Below are positions 39,915-47,314 of a DNA stretch of 54,516 bases, piece after piece. Each line of letters begins with the position of its first letter. The first letter of the stretch is position 1. Origin of the DNA: Anaerolinea thermophila (GTDB lineage: Bacteria; Chloroflexota; Anaerolineae; Anaerolineales; Anaerolineaceae); assembly GCF_020723905.1 (NCBI RefSeq), contig NZ_DYHZ01000010.1, forward strand, positions 1 through 54,516. The letters are read 5' to 3'. The notes below the pieces were generated by a model that was not told where the DNA came from, did not search any database, and saw only the letters and a list, made by a program, of their open reading frames with translations. The position numbers and the translations under genes are program-made.

Positions 39915-40840
39915 ATAACTGGTCTGTACCTCCCTTGATTGCCCTGTTCCTGTTCCCGGGTGGGTTGTTTCTCTTCCTCTGGGGGTTGTTCTACGAGTGG
40001 GTGGACCGGAAACTGGTGGCTCGATTGCAGAATCGGGTGGGCCCACGCTGGTATCAGCCGCTTGCCGATCTGGTGAAACTGCTTGCCAAAGAAGAAATTG
40101 TCCCTGAGGGAAGTGACCCCACCCTGTTTTATCTCCTACCTGTTCTTGCCCTTGCCTGTGCCATGACCTCGGCGCTTTATCTTCCAATGGCGGGGTTCAT
40201 GCCGGCATACAGTTTCCGTGGGGATTTGATAGTTGCTCTTTACCTGCTCTCCATGCTGACTATCGGTTTGGGTGTGGCAGGAGCCAATACGCCCAATCGG
40301 TTCTCTCTCATTGGAGCAACCCGAACGCTCACGCAGTTATTCTCTTACGAAGCCCCGTTCTTGCTGGCGTTGTTAGGCCCTGCGATTGTGGCTGGCTCGT
40401 GGAGAATTTCTGAAATTAACTTCTACACCCAGCAACAACCGCTGTGGATCATGGTGACCCAGCCGATTGGTTTCCTGGTGGCGCTGGTGGGGTTGATGGG
40501 GAAACTGGAACTCCCTCCTTTTGATGCGCCGGAAGCCGAAACCGAGATTGTCGCTGGGGCGCTGACGGAATATAGCGGTCGAGGGTATGCTTTGTTTCGG
40601 CTGGGCAAGAATGTGGAACTGGTGATTGCTCTCACTCTGGTAGCCACCTTTTATCTGGGAGGGCTGGCAAACCCATTGCAATTTCTGGTAAAAACGCTTG
40701 GGCTTCTGGTGTTCCTTGCTGTTTTGCAAACGCTTTTTGCCCGCCTCCGCATTGATCAAACCGTAGGGTTATGGTGGCGGATTGGCGCATTACTGGCAAT
40801 TGCACAGTTGTTAATCTTATTTGTTATAAATCTGGTTTAA
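39911..40840 (+). CDS. Hydrogenase membrane subunit, NuoH-like
   Basis: The 309-residue membrane protein has EWVDRKLVARLQNRVGPRWY, the NuoH/HycD signature, and LELPPFDAPEAETEIVAG. It joins the soluble hydrogenase module to the antiporter-like arm. It overlaps the large subunit gene by four bases. Confidence 0.93.
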   Translation: MNNWSVPPLIALFLFPGGLFLFLWGLFYEWVDRKLVARLQNRVGPRWYQPLADLVKLLAKEEIVPEGSDPTLFYLLPVLALACAMTSALYLPMAGFMPAYSFRGDLIVALYLLSMLTIGLGVAGANTPNRFSLIGATRTLTQLFSYEAPFLLALLGPAIVAGSWRISEINFYTQQQPLWIMVTQPIGFLVALVGLMGKLELPPFDAPEAETEIVAGALTEYSGRGYALFRLGKNVELVIALTLVATFYLGGLANPLQFLVKTLGLLVFLAVLQTLFARLRIDQTVGLWWRIGALLAIAQLLILFVINLV

Positions 40841-40850
40841 GGAGGCTGTC

Positions 40851-41288
40851 ATGCGGAAACGCCTCGGAACAATGGTAAGCGATGTTTTGCGCTCGGTTTT
40901 CAAAAAACCCGCCACGCAGTTATATCCGTTTGAGCGCAAACCTGCGCCGGTTGCGTTTCGTGGAAAACTTATCTGGGAACCGGAAAAGTGCGCCGGGTGT
41001 ATGCTTTGCGTGAAAGACTGTCCTGCAAATGCCATTGAACTCATTGTGCTGGACAAGGTCAATAAACGCTTTGTCATGCGATATCATGCGGATCGGTGTA
41101 TTTACTGCGCGCAGTGTGTGGTCAGTTGCCGATTTAAGTGTCTGGACCTTTCTGATGAAGAATGGGAACTGGCATCCACGGGGAAAGAACCTTTCACGGT
41201 GTATTATGGAAAAGAAGAGGATATCGCCTTTTTACTGGAAAAAATGGCTCGCGATAACGCTGGAGAGAACGCATCCTGCGAGGAGTGA
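40851..41288 (+). CDS. Hydrogenase ferredoxin-like subunit, NuoI-like
   Basis: The 145-residue protein has two 4Fe-4S motifs, CAGCMLCVKDCP and CIYCAQCVVSCRFKC. In the second the usual Pro after the last Cys is replaced by Arg. It carries electrons from ferredoxin to the NuoB-like subunit. AAGGAGG precedes the ATG. Confidence 0.93.
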   Translation: MRKRLGTMVSDVLRSVFKKPATQLYPFERKPAPVAFRGKLIWEPEKCAGCMLCVKDCPANAIELIVLDKVNKRFVMRYHADRCIYCAQCVVSCRFKCLDLSDEEWELASTGKEPFTVYYGKEEDIAFLLEKMARDNAGENASCEE

Positions 41289-41298
41289 GGGAGGAAGC

Positions 41299-41790
41299 CT
41301 GGTTTTACTGGGCATCGGGAATCCCCTGAACGGTGACGATGCTGTTGGACCGGAGTTCGTAAAAACATTGACACAGGCGCTCAGGCAGGCAGGGGTTGAA
41401 GAGGAGGTGATCAGCGGAGATGCCTCCTCTTTTTTCCATCACAGGCTGATTCTCATCGCCGCAAATCAGTCGCCCGAAAATTTTACCGGTTTGCTCAGGC
41501 GCATATCCCCACAGACGGTGATTCTGGTTGATGCAGCCTGGATGAATCGAAAGCCCGGCACCATTTGCGGATTGCGCTGGCATGAAATGACGGGATTTAG
41601 CGCATCTACCCATTTGCAACCTCCATCGGTCCTGGCGCAATTTTTGATGCGGGAACTGGATTGTGAGGTTTTGATGCTGGGCATCCAGCCGCAACAGTTA
41701 AATTTTGCCGATCCACTCTCGCCGCTGGTTCGCCGCGCACTGAATCGTCTGGCAGATGAATGGCTTGTCTTGCTTCAAAGAAGAAAGTAA
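41299..41790 (+). CDS. Hydrogenase maturation protease (HycI/HyaD family)
   Basis: The C-terminal 160 residues are clear: VLLGIGNPLNGDDAVGPEFV, ILVDAAWM and STHLQPPS supply the Asp/Glu, Asp and His expected to recognise nickel. It should trim the C-terminus of the large subunit encoded upstream. The start is unusual. The family begins directly before VLLGIGNP, and the only codon there is CTG at 41299, with GGGAGGA upstream. An in-frame ATG at 41206 would overlap the NuoI-like gene by 83 bases and add a 31-residue tail not seen in the family. I chose CTG with limited certainty. Confidence 0.8.
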   Translation: MVLLGIGNPLNGDDAVGPEFVKTLTQALRQAGVEEEVISGDASSFFHHRLILIAANQSPENFTGLLRRISPQTVILVDAAWMNRKPGTICGLRWHEMTGFSASTHLQPPSVLAQFLMRELDCEVLMLGIQPQQLNFADPLSPLVRRALNRLADEWLVLLQRRK

Positions 41791-41814
41791 TCTTTCTTTC
41801 ATGATCTCTATGAA

Positions 41815-41842
41815 TTGTCACCGGAAGGTTCTGGCATAAAAT
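41815..41842 (+). promoter_or_regulatory. Promoter of the first CDF gene
   Basis: TTGTCA (41815-41820) and TAAAAT (41837-41842) are 16 bases apart, about 40 bases before the ATG at 41882. This separates the metal transporter genes from the hydrogenase operon. Confidence 0.55.
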
Positions 41843-41881
41843 GGGGGATTATTCCATTCTGATTTCATTGAAAGATACCCT

Positions 41882-42790
41882 ATGGCTGAATTGAGCATTT
41901 CTCATCACCAGGAAAAGAAAAAAGCCGCCCTGACTTCTGTGCTTGCGGCAGTGGGATTGACCAGTTTCAAAATCGTTGTGGGAATTTTTACCGGAAGTCT
42001 TGGGATTTTAGCCGAAGCCGCCCATTCATCTCTGGATCTGGTTGCCGCGCTGGTGACTTTCTTTGCGGTGCGAATTTCGGGAAAACCCGCAGATGAAGAG
42101 CATCTTTACGGACATGGAAAGATCGAAAACCTCTCTGCTCTGTTTGAAACCCTGCTCTTGCTGGCAACCTGCGTCTGGATCGTGTATGAAGCCATTCAGC
42201 GTTTATTCTTCCGCTCGGTCGAGGTCGAGGTTTCCATCTGGGCTTTTGTGGTTATGTTTGTATCTATCGTTGTGGATATCAATCGTTCGAAGATGCTGTA
42301 TGCTGCGGCGCGGAAGCATAACAGTCAGGCATTGGAAGCCGATGCTCTGCACTTTTCCACAGATATCTGGTCTTCCAGCGTGGTGATTTTGGGCTTGATC
42401 GGGGTTTGGTTAAGCGAGAAATTCCCTCAACTGGGTTTTCTCCGGCACGCGGACGCAGTGGCTGCAATGGGGGTTGCGCTGATTGTCATTTTCATCAGCC
42501 TTGAACTGGGGCGGCGCACGATTAAAGCCTTGATGGATGCCGCACCTCAAGGAGTGGTCAACGACATCAGGGAAGCAGTGGAACAACTTCCGGGAGTTGT
42601 AAATTGCCATCAAATTCGGGTGCGTAGTTCGGGAGCCGAAACGTTTGTAGATTGCCATGTGATGGTGGATGGGACATGGTCGTTACAGCGCACTCATGAC
42701 CTTGCTGATGAAATTGAAGCCGTCATTCAAAAGCGTCTACCGGGTGCCGATGTGACCGTGCATCCTGAACCGGCAATGGTAGAAAAATAA
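41882..42790 (+). CDS. Cation diffusion facilitator, zinc-type metal site
   Basis: The 302-residue protein has six spans and a cytoplasmic C-terminal domain (about 205-300). The span 2 motif is AEAAHSSLDL and the span 5 motif is ALHFSTDIW, both HxxxD, the ligand set of zinc/cobalt/cadmium exporters. GHGKIENLSALFE is also typical. It exports divalent metal in exchange for H+. Confidence 0.9.
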   Translation: MAELSISHHQEKKKAALTSVLAAVGLTSFKIVVGIFTGSLGILAEAAHSSLDLVAALVTFFAVRISGKPADEEHLYGHGKIENLSALFETLLLLATCVWIVYEAIQRLFFRSVEVEVSIWAFVVMFVSIVVDINRSKMLYAAARKHNSQALEADALHFSTDIWSSSVVILGLIGVWLSEKFPQLGFLRHADAVAAMGVALIVIFISLELGRRTIKALMDAAPQGVVNDIREAVEQLPGVVNCHQIRVRSSGAETFVDCHVMVDGTWSLQRTHDLADEIEAVIQKRLPGADVTVHPEPAMVEK

Positions 42791-42869
42791 AAACAGGTGA
42801 ATGTCTGCTGGGAAGATTATCCTAGTGATACCCTTATGGTAAACTATGTGTTTGAGGAATTAGTGGTTT

Positions 42870-43766
42870 ATGCGCTGGATACGAGATTACAAACCGCAAC
42901 CTGAACATCAACGGCTGTATCGTCAGGCTCTGGTCATTACCCTGGCGGGGAATATTTTGCTTGCAAGCACCAAAGCCCTGGTGGCGTATTTAACCGGAAG
43001 CGTCGCCATCTATTCCGATGCCGCGAATTCCATCTCTGATGTGGTGTACTCATTAATGATGGTATTCGGGTTGTGGTTTGCCCAGCGTCCGCCTGATTTG
43101 TCTCATCCTCAGGGACATAGCCGCTTCGAGCCGCTGGTGGGGCTCTTTGTGACCGCCTCAATGGCGTATGCAGGTTTTGAGGCGGCGAGAGCCTCTGTCA
43201 CGCGTTTCATGGCTGGTGGTCTGGCTGTCAGTCCCGATTTACCCACCCTGATTTTATTATTCAGCGCCGGGGTGAAGGTGTGGATGTTCTTCATGATTCG
43301 CAATCTGGCAAAGCGCTTAGCCAGTCCTACCCTTGCCACAACGGCAGTTGATCATCTGAGCGATGTTCTAACCTCGGTTGCTGCGTTTGTTGGGGTGGTA
43401 TTGTCCTCCGTGCTTCATCCTCTGGCAGATCCGATTGCCGGTATGGCGGTTGCCTTATGGATTTTCCGCGCTGTTTTCCGCGCAGCAAAGGAAAACCTTG
43501 GCTTTTTGACCGGTGCTGGTGCAGATGAAGAACTGCGCCATAAACTGGTTGAGGTTGCTGAAAGTGTTCCCGGCGTGTTGAGGGTGCATCACCTGATGAG
43601 CGAATATACCGGTCCTCAACTGGTAGTGGATTTACATGTCAATGTGAATGGGCAGATGACCCTCAACGAGGCACATCAAATTGCGGATGAAGTGATTGAA
43701 CGCCTCCAGGCGCTCCCGGAAGTTGACCGTGCTTATGTGCATATAGAACCCGAAGATTACGATTGA
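42870..43766 (+). CDS. Cation diffusion facilitator, manganese-like metal site
   Basis: The 298-residue protein is a second CDF transporter. Its motifs are SDAANSISDV in span 2 (NxxxD) and AVDHLSDVL in span 5 (DxxxD). Asn/Asp-rich sites of this sort are known in manganese exporters such as MntE, so it may handle Mn or Fe where its neighbour handles Zn. It has a C-terminal dimerisation domain with HHLMSEYTGPQLVVDLHVNV. The next gene starts within its stop codon. Confidence 0.88.
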   Translation: MRWIRDYKPQPEHQRLYRQALVITLAGNILLASTKALVAYLTGSVAIYSDAANSISDVVYSLMMVFGLWFAQRPPDLSHPQGHSRFEPLVGLFVTASMAYAGFEAARASVTRFMAGGLAVSPDLPTLILLFSAGVKVWMFFMIRNLAKRLASPTLATTAVDHLSDVLTSVAAFVGVVLSSVLHPLADPIAGMAVALWIFRAVFRAAKENLGFLTGAGADEELRHKLVEVAESVPGVLRVHHLMSEYTGPQLVVDLHVNVNGQMTLNEAHQIADEVIERLQALPEVDRAYVHIEPEDYD

Positions 43767-44644
43767 TCCCTTTGCGTCGCATAATCCGATGGATATTATT
43801 CCTCTCCCTCACCCTGTTGCTGGTGTGGTCAGGGGGGATTTTGTTTCTCAGCCAGCGCTACGTCCAACGCCTGCTCCACCCGCCCTGTCTGGATCAAATC
43901 ACTACCCAGCCGGATCGTTTTCTGAATCAATCTATTCCCCTGCCTTCTGGAAACAGTTTGCGGGCATGGTGGCATCCTCCTCAAAATGGGTTAGCCGTTC
44001 TTTTAATTGGCGGGCATGGCTCCAGTCGAGATAACCTGATGTGGGAAGCCGATGTCTTTGCTCGCCATGGCTTTGGCGCGCTTCTAATTGATAGCCGCGT
44101 GTGCCGGGGAATGCCAGCCACATTGGGCGTCCGGGAAAGCGAGGATGCTCAGGCAGCGTTAGATTGGTTGCAAAACCAGCCAGGGGTCAAGCAAATCGCC
44201 GTCTTTGGCTTTTCGGCAGGCGGTGTAGCAGGGCTGAGGCTTGCGGTCAGAAATCCTCAAGTCGCCGCGGTCATCACCGCGGGAAATTATCCGTCCTTGC
44301 AGGAAGAGGTCTTAGAGACCCCTGCCGCTGAGCCGTTCTCTTTACGCTGGCAAATCCAGCAGGGGGTTGCCCTTTTGCTAGAGTTGTACCTTGGAATGCC
44401 TTTGAGCCGTGTTCGTCCAGTTGAAGATTTGGAGAAAATCACCCCCCGCCCTGTTCTGCTGATCTTTGGAGAAAAAGAAGCCCGCGAAACCCGCGCTCTG
44501 GATCAGTACCATGCCGCCGGAGAACCTAAAATGTTGTGGATTGTTCCCGGGGCAGATCACGGAGAATACAGAGAGGCAGATCCTCAAGCCTATGAAGAAA
44601 CCCTGATTCGTTTTTTGAATCAATCCTTACCGGTACAGCCATAA
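43763..44644 (+). CDS. Membrane-anchored alpha/beta hydrolase
   Basis: The 293-residue protein has an N-terminal membrane anchor (about 8-30). The hydrolase core has GGHGSSRDNL as the oxyanion region, GFSAGGVAG with the nucleophile Ser, an acid in the LIFGEKEA region, and GADHGEY with the His. Substrate unknown. A TTG at 43763 overlaps the CDF stop (TTGA); a second TTG at 43772 is possible, and no strong ribosome site separates them. Confidence 0.8.
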   Translation: MIPLRRIIRWILFLSLTLLLVWSGGILFLSQRYVQRLLHPPCLDQITTQPDRFLNQSIPLPSGNSLRAWWHPPQNGLAVLLIGGHGSSRDNLMWEADVFARHGFGALLIDSRVCRGMPATLGVRESEDAQAALDWLQNQPGVKQIAVFGFSAGGVAGLRLAVRNPQVAAVITAGNYPSLQEEVLETPAAEPFSLRWQIQQGVALLLELYLGMPLSRVRPVEDLEKITPRPVLLIFGEKEARETRALDQYHAAGEPKMLWIVPGADHGEYREADPQAYEETLIRFLNQSLPVQP

Positions 44645-44653
44645 GGAAAGCGG

Positions 44654-46528
44654 TTATGGAGCAAACAGCACGTATTGCACCAGAAACCGCTCCAGTTCCT
44701 GATAGTAATTCAGCAAGTTCTCTGACTTTCGAAAACCATGCCCCTCGCCTTCATAGAGGATGTATCGATGCGGCGTTCCGGTTTGCTGCAAGGCTTTCAC
44801 AATGGATTCAGATTGGTTCGGTGGTACCACCCTGTCTTCGCTCCCCTGGAAGATGATTAATGGATCGCGAATATTGCGGGCATGGAAAACAGGAGACCAG
44901 TCGTGGTATTTCTGTGCCGCATCAGGTAACTCTCCCACCAGCGAAGCCGTGTAGCGTGCCTCGAATTTGTGGGTATCCATGTCCAGGGTGAAGAGGTTGC
45001 TGACTCCATAGAGACACACTCCCGCCTTGAAGGTGCCGGGATGATGTGCCAGAGCGTTGAGCACGGTGTATCCGCCGGCGCTTCCGCCTTTGATAATAAG
45101 GCGCCCGGGATCGGCTAGGCGGCGTTCACCAAGCGCTTCAGCGCAGGTCACGGCATCCTCAACATCTGCTTTTCCCCAGTTCCCCCGCAGGGCGTCCCGA
45201 TAGCGGCGTCCATAGCCTGTGCTTCCGCGGTAATTGACTTCCACGTAGGCGTATCCCCGGCTGGTAAAGTAAGCCGCTTCGGGGTTGTACGCCAGCGTTG
45301 CCTGACTGGTTGGACCTCCATGAATGTTGAGAATGGCAGGTGGTAATCCTTTGCTTTCGCAGTTGGGGTGTGTAGGTGGATAATACAACCCGTAAGCCAT
45401 TGTCCCGTCCATCGTTTTCCACTGGATGGGTTGGGGAACTGAATAAAATTCCGGCGAGATCATTTCGGTCTCGCTATATGCCAGGACGTGAAACCTGTTG
45501 CCATCCAGCAGGACGATTTGAGAGGGGATTTGCGGAGAGGAGGCGATGAATGCCAGCCTTCCATCCATGGGAGAAATGCTGATCTGACTGAGCCATGTGT
45601 AGGGGGAGATGGGAATCTCCTCCGGATCTCCATTCAAACCGATTCGATACAGATGGGTTTCCCCTGCCGCATTTTGCAAAACGTAAATGGATTGGCTATC
45701 AGGTGCCCATGCCAGGGTGCGCAGTCCCTGCACCCAGGCTGGAAGCATCAGGTGAGCCTGCTGTGGGGTGTAAAGCACCCTTCTTTCTCCGCTGGTAATA
45801 TGGAAGAGAATCAACCGTTCCCAATCCCCATCGCCTTCAACAAAGCAAAGCCATTGCCCATCGGGGGAGAAGGCGGGCTGGAAAGAGGGTGTGTGTTCAT
45901 CTCCTCCAATGGTCTGTACTTTGCGGATTGTGGGTGGGGTTCCTTCCAGTTCTGCCAGCATGAGGCGCGTACCATCCCAGGGCATATTGGGGTGATTCCA
46001 TTCTACCCAGGCAAGGTATTGCCCATGGGGGTGCCATGCCGGTTGCATGTAGAAATCAGCCCCTCGAACCAGTTTTTGGGGCCATTGCTCTCCCTCACTG
46101 TCAACGATTCCCAGCACATCGTCTTTGCCATCGCTCCAGACAAAAACCACCCATTTTCCATCAGGAGATACAACGGGAGAGGCACAGGCTCCAAAAGGCG
46201 GGGTGATAGGGCGGGGGATTCCGTGCTGAAATGGTTGGGTGTAAATGCGTCCATCTTTTTCGACGAATACAAGGGTATGATCTGCCAGACTGAATTCTCC
46301 GCCACCGTAGCCGACCCCTCCGCGCAACGAATGGATGGAATTTAAATCACGACGAACGCCGGTAGGTGTACACAGCACCGGAACAGATTGTCCGGATCGC
46401 GATTCGGTCCATACCAGAGCGTTTCCATCAGGGGACCACTGCACATCCTCAAAACGAATCCGCCGGCTGAGTAACTGTGGGGTGATTGGGCTTTCCCAAA
46501 GCCCAAATGCCTGTTTGATTTTTGCCAT
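44654..46528 (-). CDS. S9-family prolyl-oligopeptidase-type peptidase
   Basis: The 624-residue protein has an N-terminal beta-propeller (about 25-360, repeated WSPDG / SPDGKWVVF blades) and a C-terminal hydrolase. The catalytic triad is visible: GGSAGGYT (Ser about 479), GSEDRVVPP (Asp about 561) and GEGHGF (His about 595). NYRGSTGYGRRYRDAL is an S9C-type signature. It cleaves short peptides in the cytoplasm. AAGGGAGG precedes the ATG. It is convergent with the alpha/beta hydrolase with a nine-base gap. Confidence 0.93.
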   Translation of the reverse strand: MAKIKQAFGLWESPITPQLLSRRIRFEDVQWSPDGNALVWTESRSGQSVPVLCTPTGVRRDLNSIHSLRGGVGYGGGEFSLADHTLVFVEKDGRIYTQPFQHGIPRPITPPFGACASPVVSPDGKWVVFVWSDGKDDVLGIVDSEGEQWPQKLVRGADFYMQPAWHPHGQYLAWVEWNHPNMPWDGTRLMLAELEGTPPTIRKVQTIGGDEHTPSFQPAFSPDGQWLCFVEGDGDWERLILFHITSGERRVLYTPQQAHLMLPAWVQGLRTLAWAPDSQSIYVLQNAAGETHLYRIGLNGDPEEIPISPYTWLSQISISPMDGRLAFIASSPQIPSQIVLLDGNRFHVLAYSETEMISPEFYSVPQPIQWKTMDGTMAYGLYYPPTHPNCESKGLPPAILNIHGGPTSQATLAYNPEAAYFTSRGYAYVEVNYRGSTGYGRRYRDALRGNWGKADVEDAVTCAEALGERRLADPGRLIIKGGSAGGYTVLNALAHHPGTFKAGVCLYGVSNLFTLDMDTHKFEARYTASLVGELPDAAQKYHDWSPVFHARNIRDPLIIFQGSEDRVVPPNQSESIVKALQQTGTPHRYILYEGEGHGFRKSENLLNYYQELERFLVQYVLFAP

Positions 46529-46544
46529 TTTACCCTCCCTTGAG

Positions 46545-46577
46545 AAAAAACATCACCCGGTAAAGCCCCGGATGATG
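46545..46577 (-). terminator. Rho-independent terminator after sixA
   Basis: On the minus strand CATCATCCGGGG and CCGGGTGATG form an imperfect hairpin followed by TTTTTT. It sits between the SixA-like gene and the S9 peptidase start, so the two are likely separate transcripts. Confidence 0.7.
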
Positions 46578-46594
46578 CATGGAAAGATCCAATC

Positions 46595-47200
46595 TTACTC
46601 TTTCTTTTCCTTCTTCTTTTTATCTTTCTTTTTTTCTTTCTCTTTCTTCTCTTCCTGGTCTGCGACTTTGGTTTCTTTGCGCAGTTCTTTTTCCTGTTCG
46701 ATAATATCTTCCGGTAATTCTTTGGGTTTCCAGACCTCGATCAGGGACCCTTCGGTATGCTCATTCAATTCAGACCAGTGCTGGATTGGCAGGGTCAGAT
46801 GCGCAATGACTGAGGTGGGCAGAGAAACCAGTTCACCGCTAAGCATTTGCAGCAGGAATTCCAGCCCGGGATTGTGTCCAATAATCATCACCCGTTCCAG
46901 TTCGTCGGGCAGATTTTGCAAGGCGCGAATATAGGTCTCGGCTTCAGCCATGTACAGTTCATCCAGGACTTCAACGGTGTCCGGACATCCGCAGGTTTCA
47001 CAAAACAGTTGTGCAGTTTGAACAGACCGTCTGGCTGAAGAACAGAGAATTCGTTGAGGAATCAGTTCCTTTTCCTGAATAAACAATCCCATTCTGCGTG
47101 AGGCTTTGATTCCTTTTTTGGCAAGTGGTCTTTCGCGGTCTGGCAGAGCAGGATCTTTCCAGGAAGATTTCCCGTGCCGCATGATGAGTAAGGTCTTCAT
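46595..47200 (-). CDS. sixA: SixA-like histidine phosphatase with charged tail
   Basis: The 201-residue protein starts MKTLLIMRHGKSSW with the RHG phosphohistidine motif, then CSSARRSVQTAQLF and IIGHNPGLE with the second catalytic His. In E. coli SixA removes phosphate from histidine phosphotransfer proteins. The last 40 or so residues are nearly all Lys and Glu, an extension unusual for the family that may be a flexible tail. GGGGAGG lies upstream of the ATG at 47200, which is preferred to a codon ten residues earlier. Confidence 0.85.
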   Translation of the reverse strand: MKTLLIMRHGKSSWKDPALPDRERPLAKKGIKASRRMGLFIQEKELIPQRILCSSARRSVQTAQLFCETCGCPDTVEVLDELYMAEAETYIRALQNLPDELERVMIIGHNPGLEFLLQMLSGELVSLPTSVIAHLTLPIQHWSELNEHTEGSLIEVWKPKELPEDIIEQEKELRKETKVADQEEKKEKEKKKDKKKKEKKE

Positions 47201-47248
47201 AAGGGCTTGCCTCCCCAAAAAATTTAACAACGGTTAACAGTATAACAT

Positions 47249-47280
47249 AACTGGATGTTAACGCAGGTTAACATCCAGTT
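47249..47280. promoter_or_regulatory. Perfect 14-bp inverted repeat (AACTGGATGTTAAC)
   Basis: AACTGGATGTTAAC and GTTAACATCCAGTT are exact complements around a four-base GCAG spacer. A further GTTAAC lies at 47233-47238. The palindrome is between the nine-heme cytochrome stop (47315) and the SixA start (47200). It lacks a T run on either strand, so an operator for a dimeric regulator is at least as likely as a terminator. Confidence 0.6.
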
Positions 47281-47314
47281 TGATCCGGTGAACGGGTCTC
47301 AGAAAAGGGTTGGG

